Shown: one piece after another, positions 1-11,800 of the stretch
How positions within the stretch are numbered: the stretch's first letter is position 1
Layout of the letters: every line of letters begins with the position of its first letter
From: Augochlora pura
Lineage: Eukaryota; Arthropoda; Insecta; Hymenoptera; Halictidae
NCBI RefSeq assembly: GCF_028453695.1
Contig: NC_135774.1
Location: forward strand, 15,934,001 to 15,998,000
Length of the DNA: 64,000 bases
Direction: 5' to 3'
Translations under genes and position numbers: made by a program
The notes under the pieces: model-generated
Database searches by the model: none
Told to the model about the DNA's origin: nothing
The model's input: the letters and a program-made list of their open reading frames with translations, nothing else

Positions 1-347
1 CTCCTATAAGTTGGTTGTTTTCGAGTCCGTTAAGCGTTACGTCTAATTGTGAGCGCGAGCAGAATTTTCAAACTGCGTTTCTGTCTTAATAAGCCTCTTT
101 ATAGAACCATGTTTGACTTGTGTTTGACACTTTATCAAATAAATGTTCTTCGAAAAAGGATGTGTATGCATACCGGTGGCAAGACGTTATTCGAACCTAT
201 TAGACATATGGTTATTTCGAGTGGAGCAGCGTGATCTGGTAACCAGCACTTTGGCCTACGTTGCCATAGAGATGATTCGCGCTTGCATCAATTGCTTTTA
301 GATCATTCCCGCCTTCTTTTTTTGAAAGACTCGTTTCTATATCGTTG
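1..347. other. Unassigned sequence at window start
   Basis: I see no supportable gene here. The only open frame is about 60 codons, with no recognisable motif. The stretch ends where a TTAA-flanked MITE begins. Confidence 0.5.
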
Positions 348-594
348 TTAACACTTTAACGACCAGGGATTTGGTCGTAAAAATTTAGCACGACGTTACA
401 TTATCGTTTCTATTATGATTTTATTAATTTTATTAATCCCGAAAGATATTTGATATTTAAAAAATTATATAATAGTATTGAAGCTTACGGTATTACTTAC
501 ATTTATCTCAATAATAGGTATTAAATTATTGGTCACCATGACAACCGATTCACAGGTTATCATTCGGAGTAAAAAGCCGATTTGTAAGCTACCG
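348..594. mobile_element. TTAA MITE of the 'TTAACACTTTA' family, right end missing
   Basis: The left end starts TTAACACTTTAACGACC. The interior matches copies at 22588-22823, 33275-33520, 43096-43328 and about 47333-47611, including a shared tract with AAAAATTATATAATA. In those copies the right end runs CTACCGGTCAGTAAAGTGTTAA or close to it. Here the match stops after CTACCG, exactly where the neighbouring mariner begins. TTAA target preference suggests mobilisation by a piggyBac-type transposase (inference). Confidence 0.7.
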
Positions 595-1821
595 ATTAAG
601 ATATTCATTATTTTTACCTGATCTTCAAGGCTTTATTTAACATGTTTCCGATTGTCCGATTTACGTCAAATATGCACCGTTTTATTATATAATTTGTTAC
701 CATTTTAAAGGTACCTTCATAATGTCTCTCTCGTAGATGCTGGAACGTGGATGTCTCGTAGATGTCTCTCTCGTGGAAGTTTTGCACTGCAAGATAAACA
801 TGGTAATCGCTTGGTGCCAGGTCTGGACTATATGATGCGTGCCTCAAAACGTCCCAGCTAAGCTCCTGAATTATCTGGCGATTCACTATAGCCGTGTGTG
901 GCCTGGTGTTGCTTGATGGCACACAACACCTCTCCTATTGCCCAATTTTGGCCGTTTCTGGTTAATTGATAGCTTCAAACGGTCCAGTTGTTGACAGTAG
1001 AGTTCCGAATTTAGTGTTTTACCATATGGAAGCAACTCATAATAAATGATTCATTTCCAGTCCCACCAACTGCACAGCAGAAACATCTTGGCTGTTAGTC
1101 CTGGTTTGGCCACCGTCTGACCTGCTTCACCAGGCTTTGACCATGAACGTTTTCGTAAAATGTTGTCGTATGTGATCCATTTCTCACCCCCCAGTCACCA
1201 TGCGTACAAGGAATGGGTCGATCTCATTCCGTTTGGCCAAGACGTCACAGATGGAAATTCGAATCAACATGGTTTTTTGTGTTAATTGATGTGGCACCCA
1301 AACGTCGATCTTCTTTTCAAATCCAGCTTTGTGCAAATGGTTTAAAACCGTTTCATGATCGATCTTTAGCTCCCGGGCGATGCTACGACTGCTAACATGC
1401 CGATCAACTTCGATTATTTCTATGATTTTGTGAACATTTTCTATGATAGGCCTACCTGTACGAGGCGCATGTTTAACATCAAAAATACCTGTACCGAATC
1501 GACGAAACCAAAATTGCGCGTAATTGGCTGTTACAGTATCGGGACCATAAACACCAGTCACAATTTCAGCCGCTTTCATTATCGCCTTTATCAAAGAAAA
1601 ATTGTAAAATGTACCGAATTTTCTCTATGTTAACTTCCATTTTTAACACCCTGTAGCTTGCAACTGAATGGACCAAACAAAAAAAAGGAAAAAAATTTTT
1701 GTAGTGCGAAATGTCACCTTTCCAACGAGCATAAATCTGAAATTATTTGCTCGATACTTTAACAGATAACGATCACTACAGCTGTCTACCGAAAAAATAA
1801 TGGATTTCTTTTTCCCCAATC
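595..1821 (-). mobile_element. mariner element (DD34D type), defective
   Basis: The right end reads, on the minus strand, TA then GATTGGGGAAAAAGAAATCC. This matches the terminal repeat of the mariner at 31773-32950. The left end keeps only the inner part of the repeat (ATTATTTTTAC), so the outer bases were lost where it abuts the truncated MITE. The element lies about 780 bp upstream of the AMN start codon. Confidence 0.85.
614..1640 (-). pseudogene. mariner transposase pseudogene
   Basis: The frame starts at an ATG at 1640-1638 and ends at a TAA at 616-614. The N-terminal helix-turn-helix region (AAEIVTGVYGPDTVTANYAQ and the following DNA-binding segment) is intact over about 130 codons. 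There is a small deletion and frame break just after the start, and a break after FLVRMVTGG, where the family has VTADEKW. The third catalytic aspartate is still present in SPDLAPSDYH. The second catalytic position (CHRDN in the sister copy) is destroyed by a one-base deletion near 900. The copy therefore cannot make active transposase. It shares several features with the copy at 31955, which is damaged at different places. Confidence 0.85.
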
Positions 1822-1829
1822 TAATATTT

Positions 1830-2260
1830 CCTTAATCAGAATATTCGCACCTACTTTTACTGTCCACAAAACTGTCAAGAATTCCACTGAAATCCTGACA
1901 GAACCTGGCCTCGGCGCATAGGTGAGTCGCTTGGAAGTTGGCTCGTCGAGAGAAGTCCGTGAAATCGAGCCGATAAATAACGCGACGCTGATGCAGCCTA
2001 CCTACAATCGGATACGCCTCCTTTCGATTTCGATTACTGTTTAGTTTCCATCGTGTTCTCGAGCTGCTCGTTTCCGTCACCGGGACACCGCATCGACGTT
2101 TCACGCCTCGAGCGCAGGGTTCGCGATTCGTGCTGAGCAACTAGTCGAGGATACAAGGTACATCCTCGGTCGCGTGGAATTTGAAATCCGATTTCGGTTT
2201 GAATGCATTGCTTGGTACCGGCGCCATTATTCTGGGACATTTTGAGAACCGTGCATGGAA
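1830..2260. other. GC-richer block upstream of AMN, no gene assigned
   Basis: This stretch is visibly richer in CpG than its surroundings and lies between the mariner and a tandem repeat, 340-770 bp upstream of the AMN ATG. Short open frames on the minus strand show no recognisable domain. It could be the AMN promoter or 5' UTR region; that is inference from position only. Confidence 0.3.
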
Positions 2261-2284
2261 ATATTGGTCACTTCAAGTGTTTAA

Positions 2285-2520
2285 AAGTTTCTCACTTACT
2301 TAGTTTTGAAAGACTTTTCATTTAGTTAGTTTTCAAAAGTTGAATATTTAGTTAGTTTTCAAAAGTTGAATATTTAGTTAGTTTTCAAAAGTTGAATATT
2401 TAATTAGTTTTCAAAAGTTTAATATTCGCTTAGTTTGTAAAAGTTTTTCATTTACTTAGTTTTTGAAAATTTAATATTTACTTAGTTTCCAAAATTTTCT
2501 GATTGACTTAGTTTTTAAAT
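2285..2520. repeat. 26-bp tandem repeat immediately upstream of AMN
   Basis: About eight to nine degenerate copies of a 26-bp unit containing AGTTTTCAAAAGTT and GAATATTTA follow each other. The three central copies are nearly identical. The array ends about 80 bp before the AMN start codon, so it lies in the likely promoter or 5' UTR. Confidence 0.85.
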
Positions 2521-2601
2521 TAGTCCAGATCAAAGTTTTTAAAATGGACGCTGCTGTTCTCCTGTGAATGAAATAAATATTAACGTAATTTCTTGTTGAC
2601 A

Positions 2602-2865
2602 ATGAGGTGCGAGGCAATATTGTTAGTGTTGGTGCATGTTGTGAAAGTAACTTTTGGGGTTGAGAAAGTATGGTTGCCCGATCTCGAATGGCAGACTGCG
2701 AAGAACTGGATGGACAACAGGGTGCCGGATACCGACAGTCACGTGATCTTCCCGTTGGAGACCAGACACGCTGTTGGAATGCCGAAAAATGGAGGCGCAA
2801 TACTCAGCGGTATCGATTTATCTAGATCTGGATCTCTGGTTCTACCTAGGAATGGCACGCTGCAA
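2602..2865 (+). CDS. AMN: AMN exon 1
   Basis: The exon starts at ATG AGG TGC and encodes residues 1-88, with the hydrophobic signal peptide MRCEAILLVLVHVVKVTFG. The donor is CAA|GTATGA at 2865/2866, phase 0. Upstream in-frame TTG codons were not used as starts because the ATG directly precedes the signal peptide. Confidence 0.92.
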
Positions 2866-5800
2866 GTATGAATCATTCTGAAATAAAATTTGGGAAATGG
2901 ATTTTATGAAATTTTGAAAATTGTCAATATAATGTTTATGATAAAGTAATATGCATTTAAATAAAGCAAAATGAAAGGTCATCCGACTGTATATGATTAA
3001 ATTCTATTGCTAAATAATATTGTTTCATTATACGATTTAATGGTAAACGTTAAGAAATTCTATATACAGTTAAAATTGAATTAAAATTTGATATTTTAAT
3101 AATTATTAAATTATGATTATAATTATGAAGAATATTTCTTACTTGGGTCTAAATGAATTATGCAAAATAATAAAACTTATTCCTTATTTACAAATATGAT
3201 TTCAATTTTTACTTAATAATTATTAATCATTATTATTATTATTTATTATTTATTCTGCGTAACGCGTCGAACACGTACCATAATTAACAAATAATAATCT
3301 TGTATCACTCTAAACGATATCATTGAATAATAAAGAGAAATTAATTACACGATAAACAAAAAAAAGGAAATTACTTATTATTTGCTTTTCACTTAAATTC
3401 GAATTAAAATAGAATATATCATTTTATGAAATTAATCTATAAATTATCCATTAAATAATATACAACAGACGATTGGAAAGCAAAATTATTTATCATTTAT
3501 CTTCCCTAAAATCCAAGTAACGAATGACATTTTATTTACCAATAAGAAACAATAAATAAATTATTCGAAAGATTTTTTACAAAATAATTTTTAATTTAAT
3601 TTTTTATTTAAACGTTACTTATTTCTAATTATAATGTTATTTATTACTTGAAATAATAATTGTCAAACTCTGCGCACAGCGCATAAAAATGCAAAAGACC
3701 ATTTCGACACAAATTAAACATCACGTCGTCGTTCTTCGAAATTGTTTTTCGCGTTCGCAATTAGATTAAAAATTGCAACAAGTTAACATTAATCTTCGAC
3801 GTTGAACCAGACGCTTGCTGGCGAAATGTCACGGTCTCCGTTGCAAAATCGTTTTCGATTAGCCTCGGCGTGAATTAGTTTTTCATTTTCGTCGCAACAA
3901 TGGTAGGGACGCGTAGAATAGTCGCGACACTTTTGTCATTTGCAACAGATTACACCGAAGATTGAATTAACACTCTGCAGCTGCATATTACCAGGGCTCC
4001 GTGAAACGCAATCAGAAACGGAGACGCGAGTCTGCCGCTTCGGTATCGGGGAAACTTTAATTATTTCACCATGGGGGGGGGGGGGGCACGCGATACGACA
4101 GGGTGGGGGAAAATGAAATTGGCAGAAACCTCTTCACGCAACTTTTCATACTGCGCCCGAACAGTTTTCAGACAATGGAACGTATAACGCAAAGGGTAAG
4201 CGCGTGTGTCAATTACTGTACCCCTTACAGTGACGTCCGAAGTTAACAACGAATTAAATAGTTTCTTTGCAATTATATGTCTATGCATTTTTCTATAATA
4301 TAAAATATTATGAGAAATTTTATATATTAAATATTATATACGAAATATTAAATATCGTATATTAAAATGTTATATAGAAAATAGCAAATGTTATACACTA
4401 AAATATTGTATAAAAAATATTAAATATTATATAGAAAATATTAAACATTATACATTGAGATACTACATTAAAAAGATTAAATATTATATATTTCGTATAA
4501 TATAAAATACTATATACTATATATAAATATAAAATTTACAATATATAATTTAGAATATAGAACATAAAAACTAGCAGTAAGTAACATCGAACATATGTGC
4601 ATGTAACTAATCTATATTTGCTAAATAAACCACCTGGTTCAAAACATTAATAAATAAATTAATAAAAAAATATTATACGCAGTCAAAAGTAATAATAAAC
4701 CATACAACGCGAAAAGGGAAAATTATTACTTTCGAGTATAAAAACTATGATTTATTTGGCATAGTTGTGTATCAACTAATAACGACAATTAGTTACAAAA
4801 TAAGTATCACTTTATGATAAGAAGGGTACAGAATTTTTGAGATAATTGTAATGTTTATGGTGGAGTAAGTTTTATGGTAGTCGTCCCTAGAAACGTCAAA
4901 CCGCATTCACTCTAAAATTGCACATGTTGCAAAATGATGATATCGATCCAAAGTTTTGTGTCTGCGGTGCGATTACATCCGAAACTGCTGACGTCACAGC
5001 GCCATGACGCAAATACAAAAGACGCCAACCTTCGCCCACAATACTCGAAATCTACATGAATCTCTTGCGGTGGCAATTATGCTACTAGACTGCGGATATT
5101 TATACAATAAATTGAATCGTTCGGAAAGAGTTCTTTCGTTTTTTTTTTCAAATAACAAGATTAAACATTGAATTCAGTATTTTACCAATGAAACGTAGAT
5201 CTTGTATTAGCGTAAAATGTCAAAAAGTTTCTTTTTCACTCTAATTAACATCAAAAACTTGTGCTTCATTTTCTTGTAAAAGAACGAAATAATTTTCTTT
5301 GCAATTTAATAAAAGCTTTATGTATCAGTTATCAAAAACAGAAACTACTATTTTTAATGATTTAATTTTAGTTTAAAATAATATGTCGAAGATCCTTGAA
5401 TTACTTGAATTTTAAGATTATTTGCATCCATTCATTTTTGTTATAAATGCATGTATTTATCAATTCAATAATTAGTTGCTGATTTTTAGGCAATGCCACT
5501 TTAAAATCATATGAAATAATAATAAATAATACTTAAATATTTTAAATAAAATTCAATTTATGTATATACATGTCATAACGCAACATATTACCGTTTTGCC
5601 GTGAAGAGTATAGTAGTCGTGATAAAATATTGCCTCTATTTCATTACGATTATTTACGTTGTAATGCAGAATATTACAATTTCATCATGACGAGTATATA
5701 CGTCACTACATAAAAGATAACTACTTCTTTACGACGAGTATTCTTATCTTAACACAAAATATTATCCTTTTGTCATAACGTGTGCATACATCATAACGTA

Positions 5801-8800
5801 AAATATTACCACCACTTCGTGACGAGCATACTCGTCATAAAGCAAACTACAACGACTTCGTCGCTACGAGTATACACGTTATACCACAAAATATGACGAG
5901 TACATAACGCCACGACGAATAATATACTTTTGACGATATAATAATATTGTATTCCATAATCACGGATATACTCGTCAAAAACAGCTAACTATTTACAATG
6001 AAAAACTAATCACCAATTTTCATAGTTAAGCGATTTAAGGAATTCTCCAAAAAGGATCAGTCGATGGACAAAGGAGGGTCATTTCTTCTGGGCAGATCCT
6101 AGCAACTGGATGGGCAGTTCCGAGGCTGCCCCACATCTCGAGCAGGTCCCTTGCCGTCAGGACGACATTGTCCTGCCTAACAAACAACGCACGTTCAGCA
6201 TTATGTTGCCAATGAAGGAGATCGAAGTGAGATCCGTCAAATTGGCTGGCGAGAATTACTCCCTCGGAATCACGCATTGGAAGCGGATGGAGAACAAAAG
6301 GGAGTTCGATAAAGGATTATTCACTGTGAAGTAATTACTGTTTATTATTTTCTCGTTGCTGTATCGTTGCAGTTCTAGTTAAAGGACGATTCGTTTATTG
6401 TATTCAGGTATGTAGATTACAGTTGCGATAAGTGCCCGTGCCAGAATGATCCGGGTGGTTACTACTTGGAGGAGATCTGTGGCATCGAGAGACCGAAGTG
6501 CGGTTTTACACAGTGCGAATTTCCATTGAAAGTAAGCGTGTCTTTTAATATTAATTAATTCTTATCAGCTAAACTATGAAAAATTCTTTTTAATTGAAGA
6601 CCAGTAGAGTGGTTGTAACTTGTAATGGTAGTTATAGATATTTTATTATAATGTACTATATTGTTCTATTTCCATTAAATTATATCTTAACGTTGCATTT
6701 TTATTATATTGTATTCTATTATTCTATTTTTATTGCATTACATTCTATTATTCTCTTTCTATTATATTATATTTTCATATTGGATCCATATTATATAGCA
6801 TTTTATTATTATATTTTTGTTATACTATACTTTAATATTGTATTTATATTGTATTGCATTCTATTATGCTATTTTTTTATATTATATTTTAACGTTATAT
6901 TTTTATTATACTATACTTTAATAGTGTATTTTTATTACATTAAGTTCTCTTATTCTCTTTTTATTATGTTATATTTTCATATTGGATCCATATTATATTG
7001 CATTTTATTATTATGTCTTTATTATATTATATTTTATTATTTTATTTCTACTATATCGTCAAAAGAATACAATACAAGATTATCAATAGGAGTATCGATA
7101 GTCATCAACAGTTTCTATAAACTATGAAAATCTATCGATAATGCCGACTGTCGATAGTTCTCCTTCGCAAGTACCCGCTGAAAAAAATGAAGTCCCGTAA
7201 AATTGTTTCAGGTGGAAGGACACTGCTGTCGGTACTGCGGTGGACGCTTGTCTTTATCCGAGAAAGCGTCCTTGCCGCTGGTACGCGCAGCAGCGAGCGA
7301 GGCTCTCGAAGGATACTCGAAGAGGGTGGCGTGGCACGCCAGACGTAGCTCCGACGGTGGCATCGAGGTTTTAATAAAGGAAAAAGGCGACTATTCGGGA
7401 ATCGATACCTTGGAAGCGGTGGACTACGTGAAAAACAGCTTCCTAAGTAAAATTCCTTCGCCGCAAATAATATGCTCGGGGCAAAGTTGCATGCCCACGG
7501 ATCTTTCTTGGCTTCATTGCTCCGCTAATAGATCCTCCTTTCTTAGGAACTAATAAGCTTGATCTCTTTAAAACCGAGAACAAAAGCACTTGCAAATGGA
7601 ATTATCCTATACATAGTAGCCGTAATTTGAAACTGCGAATTTCACTTTCTGGCGAAAAATACTTTAGAAATTCCTTTGTTAGTTCAGTGTACAGGGTGTT
7701 CCAAAAGTCATTCGCAATCGGGAAGTAAGGGTTTGTATAAAGTATAAAATAAAATTAAAATAAAATAATATTTTACATTTTATATTTTTATTTTATTTTA
7801 TATTTATATATAATAATAAGTACATAATATTATTATATATAATAATAAATACATAATAAAAGAGAATTATAAATTTAAAATATGAATATATATTTATATA
7901 TTTATTATTATATATAATAATATTATATACTTATTATTATATATAAATATAAAATAAAATAAAAATATAAAATGTAAAATATGAAATCAAATTAAAATGT
8001 AAATATAAAATATAAATATATAAATTATATAGTTATATATAAATTGAAATATGACATGGAATAATCTATAGGTGAATGATTGAATAACGAGTGAAGACAT
8101 GATTCAACAGATTACTTCATCGTAGGCGATCTGCGACTTCAGTCTTTTGCGTAACCGTGAACAATTTATGCAACACTTCCTATAGAACTTACGAAACACA
8201 CAGATTACGAATAATAATAGTCTACGACATCGAAGTTGCCGAGAATTACTCGTCGAAGCGTTGATGAGAGCGAATCAAAGTTTCGGAAGCGTTCTCCATG
8301 GTTTCCAGAAACAGCGCCGTCGTTTGCCGATAAGTTAGCGACTAATAACTGAAGTTATTGTGTTTTCCAGAAAGTAGAGCGCAATCGTGCTCGATTGTAG
8401 AAGAGGCGGAATCCGATAGGGACGTTTCATTCCGTGGAATGATTCAGATTCGTAGGCGTTATTAGTATCCGCGAGCGAAAGCAATTCCTTGGGAATCTTC
8501 CGTTCGCGAAATTCCCTTAGGGCTTTTCCGCGTTTTTAACCAGTTAGCTGGTAGATTCGTCGTAACACGAAATTTTGCCAACTCATCGGATGAGGATATA
8601 CATATGCGAGAACGTAAAATATTGGTACGTTTTCGTGATGAGCATTTTCGTCATAATACGAAATATTACCATTTTGTCATGACGAGTATATGCGTCATAT
8701 TGCAAAATAGTGCTTTTTCGTTGTGACGAGTATACACGTCATAATATAAAATATTGTTAATTATTCGTCTTAATACAAAATATTGCCATTTCGACATAAC

Positions 8801-11800
8801 GCAAAATATTACCATTTCGTCATGACGAATATACACGTCACGATGCAGAATGTTGCCACTTCGTCATGACGAGTATATACATCATGATATAAAATATTGG
8901 TAATTCTTCATGATATATATTCTCGTTATAATGAAAAATATTGCCACTTTGACATAACGCAAAATATTACCATTTCATCATGAGGAATATACACGTCACG
9001 ATGCAGAATATTGCCATTCCATCGTTACGAGTATATACGTTACAAAGAAAAATATTGTCGTGACGAGTATATTCCTTAAAACATCCCTTATAATTGACAA
9101 AGGATAACTTTTGATCTGCAACACTCTCTGTGTTCTAGCAAAAAATAATATTTTCTACACAGCTTACTTTAAGTAACTATGAGAAGATCATATCCTTATA
9201 GAAACCAATTTGAAAGTTATAATTTTTTAAAGGCAACCATGTCATGCGTCGCTCACGGGTGCGCTCATGTGTCCTATAAAACGATACATGTATGAAATCT
9301 AAATATAAAATACATATTTAAAAAGTAAAAACTAGTTTAGATAATAGTAAATAAACAATATTTTTAAAAAATAAAAAATAACGAAAACTGTTTAATCATC
9401 ACTAGCTAAAAATTGCTATTTTTTTAATTATTCTTAGTGAAGATTTTAGTTATTATAGGTTATAATTAACGTTGGACACCCTGTATACTTCGATATTCCT
9501 TATTAGATTACAAATTTCATAAAAGTATTGTATTTAAACAAAATATGGATAAAGTCAAATTTATATACTACTAGTATAGTACAGTACAAACGTATAGTAT
9601 TGTTATAGTATATAGTACTATTATAGTAACTTACTTACTGATTGAATAAAAATGTACCTAAAAATTAGTTGCTTTAATATAGTTACTTTCTGTTGAAATA
9701 GGTATGAATATCATTGTTATGAGCACAAGTATCTCAGGCGCTTCTTTAAGAGATCATCGAGTTGCTGCTGCACTCATACCGATTTTCGTCACGCCGTTCA
9801 TCATTCTGATGCTGTTCTTTGCAGCAGCTGTGTACATGGGATACTCGTCCAAATAGTAAGTTCAACAATTATTTATTCGGTTTAACAATAATTCTTAGAA
9901 ATTTATTCTTAAACATTTTTATCCATTTACTCAGGATAGAAAAAGATTATTTATCAAGCATGATTAGGTTTTATCGAGAGATAAACATTTACAATTTTGT
10001 GACTTGTTATTGTTTATTATTGTTTGTTCTTATTATGTATTAATTATATTATTTATATTATTTATTATTACTTGTTATTTGTTATTATTTCTTATTATTT
10101 CTGAGATAATTACTGATTTCTTATTACTGCTTTTTGGGTTACGGTCTTTTCTTATAATCGATTATATAAAATATATATAATAAATATAAACTAGCACTAA
10201 CTCATATATTTTTTTTTCAAAATTCTATACCGTTTATTAAGGAATGGGGGAGAAGAAGCATTTAACTCAAAACCAAATACTGGTAATCTTTCAGATGCAA
10301 TTTTTAAAATATACGTTTCGAATAATCAATTAATGTTAAACTCCAAATAGTTGAAACAAAAATAAAGTTTTCAATCTGAAAATCCTGACTATAGCTCGTG
10401 CACATGATATTAAAAATATTATTTACGTATTTTTCATTCCAAAAATATATACCCTAACAAAAATAATTATTCTTAACAACAAAATAAAAGTTGACAAATA
10501 TATTCCTACATAATTCGATTCAGCATAAAATATGCAATAAAAATATATACTTTCAATTTTTTATCTCATCATTTACTACTCTAAAAAAGCTTCTTTTTAA
10601 AGCATACTTAATTAATAACATTATGCGAACGGAATAAAAAATAATTCATCTGCATCTTTGACATGTATGCAATTGTTGAAACGTGTACAAATCAATTGTA
10701 TGAGTTTTAAACAATTTATAAAAGACGTAAACGGTTCGGTTATTAAATAAGTTCGTAATTACGCGATTGAAAAGATCGTAAATTAAAGATGGCGATCGTG
10801 GGTCGAACGATCGCTGACAGGAGATGATCAGCCCTTAAGGAAATATAACGCTCAGAATTCTCCCGAGCGAAGTTAATTTCGCAGACTTCCGGCCTGTTGG
10901 ATACAAGGGCATCCTAAACGGCGGGAGGGAGAGAAGCACGGGAACGGAACTGCTTGCAAACTGCGCCGCGTGTTTCATATTCCGCGTAATTACTTTTTCC
11001 CATCGTGGCCCCATTTTTCCGTCTCTATCTATTTCCGTCTTCCACGGACGTCCAATGACTACCATATGGCAGTTGAATATTACGATAGTTATGACGGAAC
11101 ATCTGGAAAATTGCGACTCTTCCGGAATCTTGCCATAATTCTTTTTCATTATATGCTTCATGCAATGTTAAAAACAGTTGTAGCAATTGTAACAATTGTT
11201 GACACTCTACCTCTAAAATCTATGCAAGACGCAATTGTTTTTATCTTTTTAAACTTTTAATATTTTGGTATTTGGGTATTTCGGTATACAGGGTGTTCCA
11301 AAAGTCACTCGCAATCGGGAAATGAGGGGTTTAAATAAGGTATAAAATAAATTAAAATATAAACTTAAGATATAAGATCAAATAAAACTATGAATAGAAA
11401 ATAAAGTAAAGTGCAAATATAAAATATAAAATAACAGCAAAATATAACATAAAATAACAAAGATATAAAGTAAAAGATAATATAAAATATAATATAAAAT
11501 TAACATAATATATATAATATTAACACTAAACTTACCGATCTCATAAACACGTGATTTGAAAAAATGTAATCTAACACATGTTTCTTTAGTATGTCAAATG
11601 GCGTTACTAGATTTTTAATGCGTAATCATTTTCGAGGGTATTTCTAAATTGTCTTGTTTTTTTTTCTTTCTCATGATGAACCTATATTATATATTTCGGA
11701 ATCATATTCCACGTAATAATTAAATAAAAATTTTAAAGGTATTCTTCTTCCTCATCTCCTAAAATTTGTTTCGCGTTCGTATCCCATTTTTATTTGATTT

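Noticed and set aside
6594..7127. 177-codon open frame rich in Tyr, Ile and Phe
   Set aside because: It lies entirely in an AT-rich microsatellite-like tract in AMN intron 3; the translation is compositional.
7447..7553. Extension of AMN exon 4 to the in-frame stop as the gene end
   Set aside because: A splice to the transmembrane exon at 9702 fits in phase and gives the expected amnionless architecture; the extension has no membrane anchor.
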